Translations under genes and position numbers: made by a program
Notes under the pieces: generated by a model
Seen by the model: only the letters and a program-made list of their open reading frames with translations
Told to the model about the DNA's origin: nothing
Database searches by the model: none
Shown here: in pieces, positions 35,801 to 41,322 of the stretch
Layout: each line of letters begins with the position of its first letter
Position numbering within the stretch: the first letter of the stretch is position 1
Source of the DNA: Poriferisodalis sp965198245
Lineage (GTDB): Bacteria > Actinomycetota > Acidimicrobiia > Acidimicrobiales > Poriferisodalaceae
DNA: 64,000 nt
Assembly: GCF_965198245.1 (NCBI RefSeq)
Contig: NZ_OZ240249.1
Span: forward strand, 2,232,001-2,296,000
Reading direction: 5' to 3'

Positions 35801-37508
35801 CGTAACAGGTCGGTGTGTCGGGTGGCGGATCGCCTGCACATTCGTCGGCGTCGTAGTCCTGATCGTCCGGTGCGATGGGTGTCTTGGCGAAACGCACCCC
35901 GAACTCCCGTACGGCGTCCACGTCGTTGTTGTCGATGGCGCTGATTCTCACGGTGCTGGTTGCCTGGTGGCGCCTATGATCGCCGAGGTCGACCGTGCCG
36001 AAACCGGTGATCTCGACGGTCTCGGTGGCCGATGTCGAACGATCGAGCTGCACGAAGTCGGTCCCGTGGGAGGCGGTGCCGTCTTCGAACTCGAGCTCGA
36101 CCTCCACGGCGGTGGACGCGGGCGGGACAAATCGAAATCGTGACACGGCCGTGAGTCCGAGTTCCAACACGTCGCCCTCCACGATGTCCATCACGCGAGG
36201 CCGATCGACGCGGACATCGAAGCTGCCTTCGTTGTCCACGATCTGAAAGACCGATTCGATCGGAAGGATTCCAACAAACGTCCTTCGCGCAGTGAAGCGC
36301 GATCTGTCGACGATCACCCGGAACCGCTCGGGGATCTCCGGCTCGAGATCATCGAAGATCGTCGTGTGTACAGGGATAGTGATGCCGTACTGATCGAGGG
36401 GTCGCCCGAAGGGATCCTGTGTGGTGAAGATTTCCCAGTCCTCGGGCTCCACTCCAATTTCGGCAGCAAAGCCCATAATGTCCCCCGGGTGCAGGGAAGG
36501 TTGTCTGGTGCTCGTCGTTTCGATGTTTCTTGCGGCAACGAGGAAACCGATGGGATCCGGACGCCTGTCCCGTACTGGCCCGTCGCTACGCAGCGTCACC
36601 GTCATCGTGACGCTGGATCGCTGCCCTTCGATAATGTGGCCGCCGGTGCTCGAACTAATTGTGAACAGGTAGTCGTTGTCGTCGGTCAGAAGCGCAACGG
36701 CAGAACCCGGCGACCCGACCAGATAGCCCTCGCCCTGCGCCACGATGACGGTGAGCGAGCCGTCCTCGGTCTCCACGTCGGAGTCGTTGTGCAACGGCAC
36801 CTCGAATTGAACCGTCGCCTGCCCCGCCTCGAACTCCACAGCCGACGGAACCCTCGACGTGTAGACGAAGTACTGCCGTCGTTCGGCCCGCAGCGAGACG
36901 GTCAGCGCTCGCGACAGGCTCCCCGTCCGGGACAGCGTGAACCTTGCGCTCTCGTTCTCCGGCACCGGAACGTCACCGCTGTCGGCCGCGACGGTCACGA
37001 TGCTCATGTTCACTCGGTGTCCGGTGCCGGCGGCCACGGCGCTGTGAGTGAGCGACGCGACGCGGCTGGCGGAGTCGGCGATGGCGCCACCGGAGCCGAG
37101 GCTGAGCGAGTCGGCGCCCACGCTCACCCCGTCGCTGTCGAAATCGTCGTCAGTGACCGTGTAACCGAACAGCATCTCGCTGCCGCGGACCGACTCGAAG
37201 GCAGCCTCGCGCTCGGTCCCGCCGACGTCAGCGGCGAGAGTGGGGGAGCCCTCGACCTCCACGACAGCAGTGAAGTTCACCGAGAACCGGATCGTTTCCC
37301 CGGTCAGGTAGAACAGTGTGTTGGCGGGCGACGAGGAGATCGAGACCGACGAGATCGCCGGGCTGGCCACCTGCGCACTGGCGCTAGTGCCGGCAAACAG
37401 TCCTAGGGACCCGCTGAGCAGCGCCGCTGCAGCCAATGCGAGCAGCCGCCGAATCTGCGACCCCCCCCCCCCCGTGGAAGGATCGGCCGACGTCGGGCAA
37501 TCATCCAC
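23808..37508 (-). CDS. Giant secreted repeat protein (Calx-beta-like array, delta-60 propeller insert, C-terminal fn3)
   Basis: The product is 4566 aa. A G13 tract encodes GGGG at residues 13-16, followed by a signal peptide (LLALAAAALLSGSLGLFAG, cleaved after about SASA). The next roughly 2000 residues hold divergent Calx-beta-like domains with repeated VxEG..a.y.V.L and DnDaP motifs. Near-identical 118-aa repeats follow (about 2070-2490 and 2870-4195), rich in DDD and probably Ca-binding. Seven 54-aa delta-60 repeats interrupt one of them (about 2491-2868). Three fn3-like domains end the protein. There is no LPxTG, CWB2 or C-terminal helix. The start is a GTG at 37508; an ATG at 37504 is in another frame. 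It is probably an adhesin or matrix protein. Confidence 0.85.
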   Translation of the reverse strand: MDDCPTSADPSTGGGGSQIRRLLALAAAALLSGSLGLFAGTSASAQVASPAISSVSISSSPANTLFYLTGETIRFSVNFTAVVEVEGSPTLAADVGGTEREAAFESVRGSEMLFGYTVTDDDFDSDGVSVGADSLSLGSGGAIADSASRVASLTHSAVAAGTGHRVNMSIVTVAADSGDVPVPENESARFTLSRTGSLSRALTVSLRAERRQYFVYTSRVPSAVEFEAGQATVQFEVPLHNDSDVETEDGSLTVIVAQGEGYLVGSPGSAVALLTDDNDYLFTISSSTGGHIIEGQRSSVTMTVTLRSDGPVRDRRPDPIGFLVAARNIETTSTRQPSLHPGDIMGFAAEIGVEPEDWEIFTTQDPFGRPLDQYGITIPVHTTIFDDLEPEIPERFRVIVDRSRFTARRTFVGILPIESVFQIVDNEGSFDVRVDRPRVMDIVEGDVLELGLTAVSRFRFVPPASTAVEVELEFEDGTASHGTDFVQLDRSTSATETVEITGFGTVDLGDHRRHQATSTVRISAIDNNDVDAVREFGVRFAKTPIAPDDQDYDADECAGDPPPDTPTCYGQNHFLDFFPADLDGDAGLSGYSMVVRIHDNDATPVAVAADASSIDEGEDAVFTVTRNPSAADLLDPLTVSFDITETAGFIDYSDGFVLPTSVTIAAGDTTATITIPTVDDNVGDGPGEVVATLRPGTAEPGSRYSYTLAGRSASVAVSEDEPVMTIADASVSEGAGTVDLVVTLSGTSADAIGFAWATETGTGDSAATAGQDYESAGGTAEIPAGQTSATLTVTITDDALDEPDSETFAVDLSAVTGASVAQPRATVTVTDNDALPGFSISDAEATEGSGASVEFTVSLDAPSGRPTEVEWLAVSDEDDDWPASEDFDYQRIGGTLAFAAGETEATVSVQLLDDGDHEPTETFELRLANATNSVITDDTGEGRILDDDTPTISIDDLSVSESAGTAQATVRLSRPAYGEVTLRYGTAAGTAIAVGDYTAQSQVGVTIPAGLTTATVAVPIVADDMYEADESFFVDLSGADGADLGSDTRAVITIVDDDAPPTLSVADAQAVTEGAGPLVFTVTRAGQTSLPATFAWSTADGSAEAGSDFTAASGTVTIPAMSSSAQLRVQVVSDSVAEDDETVAVTLSNPVNAVIIDGAATGVILDDDQTGTRTPGVVVNPSAVTVEEGGTANYAVRLSSQPAAEVTVAIAGHSGTDLSLSGMSLGSDDTLTFTTADWNTDQTVMINAAPDADAVDDATVTLTHIATSGSHTSAPVAVAVTINETDTAEVVVAPAKLEVAENGSSTYTVRLATQPSADVTVTVTGHTGSDLTVSAAKLTFTRDNWSTDQTVTVTAASDADGVNDEVALANTASGGGYGAAEAAIVDVTVIDDSSAAIVVKPSPITMAEGSSSSYTVELASLPSADVTVTVSAPEGDLTILRVDPRTLRFTPSDWDQPQTVTLTAGYDVDTADDIVTLTHSGEGGGYDGQSAELPVTISDVESRAEVLVIPASLSIHEGDPGGQTYSVALGAQPTGDVTVTISGHAGSDVTLSGATLTDNALTFTVTNWDAAQVVTLTAAEDPDTANDDVTLTNTAAGGGYGTATASDVAVTVVDNDAPGLVVTPTEVRVTEGDDAGASYEISLASAPTGLVRVSISANSTAVSLVDAVWFTTTDWSDPQTIIVTAGNDADLADENVRLNHRVTSGSYGAAAVQTRLIVEDDDVPGLAVNPQMLSMIEGASATYEVNLTAAPSENVTVTISGHGDSDVTLTGTTLAADALTFTTADWNQAQSVTVAAGQDADTTDDMATLSHTASGGGYDSLEPVGVPVTVIDDDRPRIVVPGAVTVVENASATYGVKLAVQPSAEVKVAISGHAGSEVTLSGNTLSGGELTFTTSNWASAQTVTVAAADDDDAVNESVVLTHTAGGGDYAGLTAQVAVTVIDDDEPEIIVSESEVTVDEADPDGAVYEVRLGTEPSQQVDVVITGAVGTDLALTPEVLTFDSSTWETAKTVKVTAPPDVDTMHEEELIDHRGSGGEYEGASKTLTVIVQDDDIPPGVLIAPTALTVAEGDMAGADYTVVLTSQPAGDVTVTVSGDSGTDVAVSGDTLTSGVLTFTTANWATAQTIKVTAAADDDALADADVTLTHAIASDDDTVYDALADQTVTVTITEKDAAGVLIAPTTLTVTEGDLAGANYTVVLTSEPAGDVTVTVSGDSGTDVAVSGDTLTSNMLTFTTANWATAQTIKVTAAADDDALADADVTLTHAIASDDDTVYDALADQTVTVTITEDDAAGVLIAPTTLTVTEGDLAGANYTVVLTSEPAGDVTVTVSGDSGTDVAVSGDTLTSGVLTFTTANWATAQTIKVTAAADDDALADADVTLTHAIASNDDTAYGALADQTVTVTITEKDTAAVLIAPATLTVTEGDPAGGDYTVVLTSQPAGDVTVTVSGHAGTDVTVSGSTLTDGVLTFTRANWATAQTIKVVAEEDDDADGTLDTGFGTAGTTTTDIGNDSSDAAWAVALQTDGKIIAAGESANDFVVVRYNADGTLDTGFGTAGTTTTDIDNNSSDRAWAAVLQPDGKIIAAGHSWADFALVRYNADGTLDTGFGTAGTTTTDIDNNSTDAAYAVALQPDGKIIAAGDSEGAFVVARYNADGTLDTGFGTAGTTTTDIDNNSLDVAHAVALQTDGKIIAAGDSGLDFALVRYNADGSLDTGFGTAGTTTTDIDNNSSDRAWAVALQTDGKIIAAGQSEGDFVVVRYNADGSLDTGFGTAGTTTTDIDNNSSDGAWAVALQTDAKIIAAGQSEGDFVVVRYNADGSLDTGFGTAGTTTTDIGNDSFDVALAVALQTDGKIIAAGYSANDFVVVRYNADDDVTLTHAIASAHDAAYDALTDQTVTVTVKAAPGVTISPTTLTVAEGDATGVSYTVVLNSQPAGDVTVTISGHDETDLSIASAGLSADDELTFTTANWGTAQTVTVKAAEDDDAVTDADVTLTHAIASNDDTVYDALADQTVTVTVTENDAAGVLIAPATLTVTEGDPAGGDYTVVLTSEPAGDVTVTVSGASGTDVAVSGDTLTGNVLTFTTANWATAQTIKVTAAADDDAVADADVTLAHAIASNDDTVYDALADQTVTVTVTENDAAGVLIAPATLTVTEGDMAGANYTVVLTSQPAGDVTVTVSGDSGTDVAVSGDTLTSGVLTFTTANWATAQTIKVTAAADDDADADADVTLAHAIASDDDTAYGALADQTVTVTITEKDAAGVLIAPATLTVTEGDPTGANYTVVLTSQPAGDVTVTVSGDSGTDVAVSGDTLTSGVLTFTTANWATAQTIKVTAAADDDADADADVALAHAIASDDDTVYDALADQTVTVTITENDAAAVLIAPATLTVTEGDMAGANYTVVLTSEPAGDVTVTVSGDSGTDVTVSGDTLTSGVLTFTTANWATAQTIKVTAAADDDALADADVTLTHAIASDDDTVYDALADQTVTVTITEKDAAAVTISPTTLTVTEGDATGVSYTVALNSQPAGDVTVSVSGDSGTDVAVSGDTLTSGVLTFTTANWATAQTIKVTAAADDDALADADVTLTHAIASTDDTVYDALADQTVTVTITEKDAAAVLIAPATLTVTEGDMAGANYTVVLTSEPAGDVTVTVSGASGTDVTVSGDTLTSGVLTFTTANWATAQTIKVTAAADDDALADADVTLTHAIASDDDTVYDALADQTVTVTITEKDAAAVTISPTTLTVTEGDATGVSYTVALNSQPAGDVTVSVSGDSGTDVTVSGDTLTSGVLTFTTANWATAQTIKVTAAADDDALADADVTLTHAIASDDDTVYDALADQTVTVTVTEKDAAAVLIAPATLTVTEGDMAGANYTVVLTSEPAGDVTVTVSGASGTDVTVSGDTLTSGVLTFTTANWATAQTIKVTAAADDDALADADVALAHAIASDDDTVYDALADQTVTVTVTEKDAAAVLIAPATLTVTEGDMAGANYTVVLTSEPAGDVTVTVSGDSGTDVAVSGDTLTSGVLTFTTANWATAQTIKVTAAADDDALADADVTLTHAIASDDDTAYDALADQTVTVTVTEDDAAGVLIAPATLTVTEGDPTGANYTVVLTSEPAGDVTVTVSGDSGTDVTVSGDTLTSGVLTFTTANWATAQTIKVTAAADDDALADADVTLTHAIASDDDTVYDALADQTVTVTTTEKDAPSRRLPPAPRQFWQYSATQDSIAVAWFSVRTAAEYALEMRASGTTAWNRINGDFDYLPSRTDNRRIIAVATGLNCDMAYEFRVAARGDGGRYDRQFGPESFAVGRTERCPQPDEITNLLVTIELDCAVLTWTAPTGTRATGVQVVRSRFVDYPVPSTAPLDPSADYEYLSSAVVFESLSSTVTTYQDCSTDYPVPGYAYSYAVYALDTEGRRFGHYPSGIMPYGPSNRPERVANVRLTASTAASRQLEWNPSPDWRLAIKTTVRQPGSTSDPRSWAPNPDPWITGYRVERREYSPKPSPTPFVRGWTLLGDDWEVVRHEADGDTSTVFIDNADAGDRLYVYRVWPYNKYGTSRYSPKAFEWAFMEPS
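24915..28900 (-). repeat. 354-bp (118-codon) tandem coding repeats, first block
   Basis: At least ten highly similar units recur every 354 bp (for example the GCGTCGTAG(A/G)C segment near 24955, 25310, 25665 and so on), plus one more divergent unit at about 28510-28840. Two unit types alternate at 25.9-27.4 kb (openings VTISPTTL and VLIAPATL), giving a 708-bp higher-order duplication. The block lies inside the giant gene. Confidence 0.92.
28903..30036 (-). repeat. Seven 162-bp delta-60 repeats inserted in a 118-aa repeat
   Basis: Seven units of 54 aa follow the pattern (N)ADG(T/S)LDTGFGTAGTTTTDI...ALQ(T/P)DGKIIAAG...VVRY. This is the delta-60 repeat (PF17164), a propeller blade. The block interrupts a Calx-beta-like unit between its EEDDDA and DVTLTHAIAS segments, so host strands lie on both sides of it. 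Confidence 0.88.
30290..31335 (-). repeat. 354-bp tandem coding repeats, second block
   Basis: Three units at about 30343, 30697 and 31051 (positions of the same internal landmark) are near-identical to those of the first block. More divergent relatives of about 350 bp continue to roughly 34.0 kb. The delta-60 block separates the two arrays. Confidence 0.88.
37461..37473. repeat. G13 tract (minus strand) at codons 12-16 of the giant gene
   Basis: There are thirteen C on the plus strand. In the giant gene they complete an ACG codon and encode four Gly immediately before the signal peptide. A +1 or -1 change puts the GTG at 37508 out of frame. Gaining one G, or losing two, brings the ATG at 37504 into frame with the giant reading frame instead. 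Confidence 0.92.
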
Positions 37509-37831
37509 GCGGCAACTTGGCTGAGGGAGCCGCGTCGGGCCAACACCGGGAATCGTGGCACCAATTGCGGACAGATGTGGCGCACGCGGCGGAATTGCAG
37601 GCCTCTGGTTGGCTGGCGCACATTGACACCAATTCTACTCTGATCTCTATGCGCAACGTTCATGTTTTCGATATGCGCAGAGGTTGAACGGATGCGTGGG
37701 CCAGGCACTGCACAGTGGCGAACAGGAGTTTGGGGCCGTCATCGGGGTTGCTGGTCGTGCTGAGGGACATCATCCGATAGAACCCTCGATGGAGGCAGTG
37801 TGCGCCCGCAGGCGCGGTCACCGTTATCGAC
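37509..37831. promoter_or_regulatory. Divergent intergenic region of giant gene and CobW gene
   Basis: The 323-bp region has no gene I can support. It contains a perfect TTGACA on the plus strand (37623-37628), a TAGAAT on the minus strand (37637-37632) and a direct repeat TATGCGCA at 37648-37655 and 37672-37679. The stretch from 37650 to 37677 matches a block in the 6.4-kb divergent promoter (see findings). An open frame upstream of the giant start (37708 to 37403, minus) runs through the G13 in a different phase. Confidence 0.45.
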
Positions 37832-38857
37832 ATGAACTATCCCCGCCCCACAGACGCAACGCATGTGCCGCCAGACAACTTCGACACTGCGTGGCAGGCC
37901 GCTGTCGGCTCGATCGCAGCGGCACGCCGGCAGTCCGATGACGGCGTTGGGGAAGCCGTCGGCGTCACGGTGCTGACAGGATTCCTCGGCAGCGGCAAGA
38001 CCACGGTGCTGCGCCGGCTGCTGGCCGCACCCGCCGGCCTGCGAATTGCTGCGGTCGTGAACGACATCGGGCCCGTGAACATCGATGCGGCTGCAATCGA
38101 CGGGCTGCCGGTGGCGTCACGAACACCCGACCGAGTCGAACTCACCAATGGCTGCGCGTGTTGCGCTTTGGTGGACGACCTCGCTGAAACCCTGGAACGG
38201 CTCGCAAACTCCCAGACGAGCGATGCCATCGTGGTGGAGGCCAGCGGGGTCGCCGACCCAGCCACGCTGGCGCTGGCAGTCGAGTCTGCCGCAGGCTGCA
38301 CGCTGGACGGCGTCGTGGCCGTCACCGATGCACAGCAACTCCCATCCCAACTGGGGGACACGCGCATCGCTCCCGCGGTGCGCCGCCAGATCGACGTATC
38401 GCACGTGGTGGTGCTGTCAAAGGTCGACGAGATGGACGGCGACGACGTTGTGAGCCTGACGGGCCGCATCGGCGAGATTGCGCCCGGCCGGATGGTCGTT
38501 CCTTCGGTTCATGGGCACATCGACCCCCGGGTGCTGCTCGGCGCTGCACTGCACGGAGCGACGTTCCGCGCTGATGCAGGCGAGCACCTCTTCAACGTGG
38601 CGAGCGCGGCCGTGACACCAGCGGGACCGTGGGAGGTGACCGAAGTCGCTCGCTGGTTCGAATCTCCGCCGCTCTCGCTGTTGCGAGCGAAGGGGTGGTT
38701 CAACAGTCCCGGCGGTGGCTGCCACGAAGTGCAGGCGGTGGGGCGAAGCTGGCGTATCGAGCCTGCATCCCGGCTGCTTGACCCGGTGATTGTGCTGATC
38801 GGCGATTCCCCCGAAGCGGTCGAAAGGGCCGCGGCCTCGCTGCGGAGCCTCGGCTAG
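37832..38857 (+). CDS. CobW/COG0523-family GTPase, putative metal chaperone
   Basis: The product is 341 aa. Walker A is TGFLGSGKTT (about residue 50), the metal-binding CxCC is NGCACC (about 106), and SKVDEMD (about 192) is the NKxD-equivalent with Ser for Asn. A C-terminal CobW_C-like domain follows. The family inserts Zn, Co or Fe into client enzymes using GTP. A preceding Zur box or tRNA context was not seen. It is divergent from the giant gene. Metal-dependent oxygenases and amidohydrolases are frequent nearby, but no specific client is indicated. Confidence 0.9.
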   Translation: MNYPRPTDATHVPPDNFDTAWQAAVGSIAAARRQSDDGVGEAVGVTVLTGFLGSGKTTVLRRLLAAPAGLRIAAVVNDIGPVNIDAAAIDGLPVASRTPDRVELTNGCACCALVDDLAETLERLANSQTSDAIVVEASGVADPATLALAVESAAGCTLDGVVAVTDAQQLPSQLGDTRIAPAVRRQIDVSHVVVLSKVDEMDGDDVVSLTGRIGEIAPGRMVVPSVHGHIDPRVLLGAALHGATFRADAGEHLFNVASAAVTPAGPWEVTEVARWFESPPLSLLRAKGWFNSPGGGCHEVQAVGRSWRIEPASRLLDPVIVLIGDSPEAVERAAASLRSLG

Positions 38858-38942
38858 CCGGCCGCGTCTGCTGGCCCGGCCGTGCGCCGTCATGAGTACG
38901 TCGCATTGCAAGAGAGCCCATTCAGGACGTTTCGCAGCATGC

Positions 38943-40091
38943 TCAAACCGGTCGGACGTAGCGGGTGCCGCGGCGCTCGCCGCGTCTCACCAGCCAACCA
39001 AGGTCAACGAGTGTGTTCAGGTCAGCGAGGGCTCGCCGGCGGTCCGCGCCGAACAGCTCCCGATAATCGGTGTTGGTGACAGCGCCCTTGTCGTCCAGGA
39101 TCTTGCCGAGGGCGATCATCCGCACACGCAACTGCGCGATCCGGGACTCCTGAGCTTCGGCTTCCCGGCGCAAGTTCCAGTCGTTGTCGCCGTGATCGTC
39201 CCTGTCACTCGTGTCGCTCGGTGCCCTGTTAGAGGATCGCTCAGGACTGCTGCGCAGCCGCACGATGTGACTGCCGTGGTCCGAGCAGAATTCAGGCGGC
39301 GGCAGGTTCATGCCGTGCATCTCGCGGAACATGCGAGGTACGCCCTCGCCCTCGTCGCGCATGATGCCTGCCGCCGCAAGCACCCGCACGAGGATCGGGT
39401 TGCGGCTGGCATGCGCGGGCGCACCGGTGCGGAGCGCTTCGAGTGTGACGGGTGGCACGAGACCGCCGGGGCTGTGCACCTCCATCCGGTCGTCGTAGAA
39501 CCACACTTCGATGCCTCGCCCGAAGTCGTCGTAGTCGCGGTGGGCGACGGCGTTCACGAGCGCTTCCTGCCATGCGAAATCGGGATATTCGGGCGTGTCC
39601 TCGAAGAAGAGATCGCTGAGCTGTTCGGAACGCCGGACCTGCCCTCGAACGGCGTCTCTGAGCGTTCCGATCATCGAGGCGATGGGCAGATCGAGATGGG
39701 CGATCTGCTGCACATTCCGATGCCTGCCGTGGTGGCGCTCGGTCCCGTCGACGCGGAAGAGCCGAGCGTCGGCACGGGGATGCCATCGCAAGATCGGCTC
39801 GCGGGCGAACAACAGAAGCGCTGCGTTCGTGATGCGCACGCGATCGGGTCCGCCTGGGTGGATCAGGCCATACCGGTGCATGACTTCGGTGACGGGCCGC
39901 CCGGCTTCGGCAACGCGCTGAAGAAATCGTTCAGCCAATCCCATGTCCAGGTCGTCGAGTGTTGCGTCCAAGCAGATTCGCTGCTCGTAGCCACGGCGCC
40001 GGTAGGCGATCTTGCGATCGTTGATGGCGTCCTGGGATTCACGCACGATGCTCTCGCCGACTCGATACGGGAAGCCATTGCCTTCGACCAT
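38943..40091 (-). CDS. RecG-like/AlbA-type ATP-binding transcriptional regulator, N-terminally truncated
   Basis: The product is 382 aa. The N-terminus starts inside the tail of an AlbA_2 (Schlafen-like) domain (GFPYRVGESIVRESQDA). The ATP-binding motif is WQEALVNAVAHRDYDDFGRGIEVWFYDDRMEVHSPGG in two parts, HATPase-like. A winged-helix C-terminus follows (DYRELFGADRRRALADLNTLVDLGWL). The frame upstream of the ATG still reads family-like residues (LEVAPSAEAV) back to a TGA near 40138. The roughly 130-residue AlbA_2 core is therefore missing. This may be a pseudogene or a short variant; the rest is intact. Confidence 0.7.
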   Translation of the reverse strand: MVEGNGFPYRVGESIVRESQDAINDRKIAYRRRGYEQRICLDATLDDLDMGLAERFLQRVAEAGRPVTEVMHRYGLIHPGGPDRVRITNAALLLFAREPILRWHPRADARLFRVDGTERHHGRHRNVQQIAHLDLPIASMIGTLRDAVRGQVRRSEQLSDLFFEDTPEYPDFAWQEALVNAVAHRDYDDFGRGIEVWFYDDRMEVHSPGGLVPPVTLEALRTGAPAHASRNPILVRVLAAAGIMRDEGEGVPRMFREMHGMNLPPPEFCSDHGSHIVRLRSSPERSSNRAPSDTSDRDDHGDNDWNLRREAEAQESRIAQLRVRMIALGKILDDKGAVTNTDYRELFGADRRRALADLNTLVDLGWLVRRGERRGTRYVRPV

Positions 40092-40127
40092 GACTGCCTC
40101 GGCGCTGGGGGCGACTTCCAGGCGGCC

Positions 40128-40175
40128 AGCATATGACCGTCATAACTGTCATATATGGCAGGCATATGTTTGGCA
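40128..40175. promoter_or_regulatory. AT-rich palindrome cluster (CATATG boxes)
   Basis: CATATG occurs at both ends of a 40-bp stretch, with ACTGTCATATATGGCA between. A close relative, CTGTCATATGGCA, lies in the divergent surface-gene promoter near 6233. It is immediately upstream of the truncated ATP-binding protein gene and could be its promoter or operator. Confidence 0.3.
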
Positions 40176-40293
40176 TCGTCTCTGGCGAGATTCCTGAACT
40201 CTCGGATCGCTGCCGGCGATCGCCCACAGAGACGCTGCTGGCACTCAGCGCAGCCTCGACGAGCCGAAACGTCGGCCAAGCAGGCCGGTCCGG

Positions 40294-41193
40294 CTACTCG
40301 GGCGATCCGGCCATGTGCTGGCGCATCTTTGCCGACGGCGGTCCGGCTGTGCCCCAGCGATCGGACAGCTCGGGGGTGCGTGGCCAGGTCCGAGGCACCC
40401 AGGTGGCTTCGTCGACCTGCTGCACCTCGGCGGTTACTTCGGGCACCGTGCCCGCAGGGTCCACGAAATAGCCGAATGCGTTGTTGCCCGGCCCGTGGCG
40501 GCCCGGCCCCCAGCCGATGGCGTGTCCCGCCCGGGCGAGCCGTCCGAGCGAGGTCATGTAGGCGTCGAGCGAGGCGACCTCGTACGCGACGTGGTTGAGG
40601 GATGCCCACTCGGCCTGGTTGAAGGCAATGGAGTGGTGGTCGGCGTTGCAGCGCAGGAACACCATCTGGCGTTCGCTCCAGTCGCTCACCCGGAAACCCA
40701 GCACCTCGCACCACCAGTCGCAGAGCGCCTCGATGTCGGCGGTGTTGAGCACGACGTGAGCGATCTTGGTCGGTGTGGCATCGGCTGGCAAAGCTGCCAC
40801 GGCCTCGGTGCGCGCAGCCATCTCGACGACTCGTCCCTCAGGATCGGCAATGCGGAACCCGTAGCCGGCGCCCGGCCGGTCCAGATTGGCTGGCTCGCTG
40901 AGCAGGGTCACGCCGCGGCCCGCCAGAGCGGTCGCTGCTTCGTCGACTGACCGATTGTCGGCAAGGCCGAGGCTGATGTGGTCGATGCCGTTGCGGTCGG
41001 CTCGATGCAGTTCCAGCACGTGGTGCTCGGCGCCGGTGGCTCGCAGGACTGCCTTCTGGTCGTCAGAGTCGCCCAGTCGCCGCAGTCCCCACGGGCCGGC
41101 GTAGTAGTCGAGGCACTCGTCAAAGGCGCTGCATCCCAGCGCGATGTGGCGCAGGTGGGTGATTGCCCACGTCGGCGGGGCGGGGGTAGTCAC
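40294..41193 (-). CDS. VOC-superfamily extradiol-type dioxygenase / glyoxalase-like protein
   Basis: The product is 299 aa with two VOC modules, like BphC-type extradiol dioxygenases. Module 1 opens ITHLRHIALGC and module 2 opens KIAHVVLNTADI, whose His is the first metal ligand. HHSIAFNQ and VPEVTAEVQQVDE (Glu ligand) complete a 2-His-1-Glu site. The GTG at 41193 has AGGA 6 nt upstream inside the last unit of a 26-bp repeat. It is the last gene of the catabolic operon and is coupled to the CoxL gene through a chain of mini-ORFs. Ring cleavage of a catechol-like intermediate is the likely role. Confidence 0.85.
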   Translation of the reverse strand: MTTPAPPTWAITHLRHIALGCSAFDECLDYYAGPWGLRRLGDSDDQKAVLRATGAEHHVLELHRADRNGIDHISLGLADNRSVDEAATALAGRGVTLLSEPANLDRPGAGYGFRIADPEGRVVEMAARTEAVAALPADATPTKIAHVVLNTADIEALCDWWCEVLGFRVSDWSERQMVFLRCNADHHSIAFNQAEWASLNHVAYEVASLDAYMTSLGRLARAGHAIGWGPGRHGPGNNAFGYFVDPAGTVPEVTAEVQQVDEATWVPRTWPRTPELSDRWGTAGPPSAKMRQHMAGSPE

Positions 41194-41322
41194 GGCGTGT
41201 CCTGGGTGGGGGTGCTCATGGCGTGTCGTAGGCGGGGGTGGTCACGGCGTGTCCTGGGTGGGGGTGCTCATGGCGTGTCGTAGGCGGGGGTGGTCACGGC
41301 GTGTCCTGGGCGGGGTGGTCAC
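41194..41322 (-). repeat. 26-bp stop-start repeats (52-bp higher-order period) with nested mini-ORFs
   Basis: On the minus strand, one 25-bp unit and four 26-bp units join the CoxL stop to the VOC start. Units alternate GTGACCACCC...CGACACGCC and ATGAGCACCC...GGACACGCC. Each start codon overlaps the previous stop as GTGA or ATGA. The complete mini-ORFs read MTTPAYDTP and MSTPTQDTP. They copy the VOC start (MTTPA) and the CoxL end (RDTL). Alternate units also carry AGGA 6 nt before the next GTG. Confidence 0.9.

Noticed and set aside
38943..40091. A full RecG helicase
   Set aside because: There are no Walker A/B or DEAD helicase motifs. Only the ATP-binding and winged-helix parts of the RecG-like/AlbA regulator group are present.
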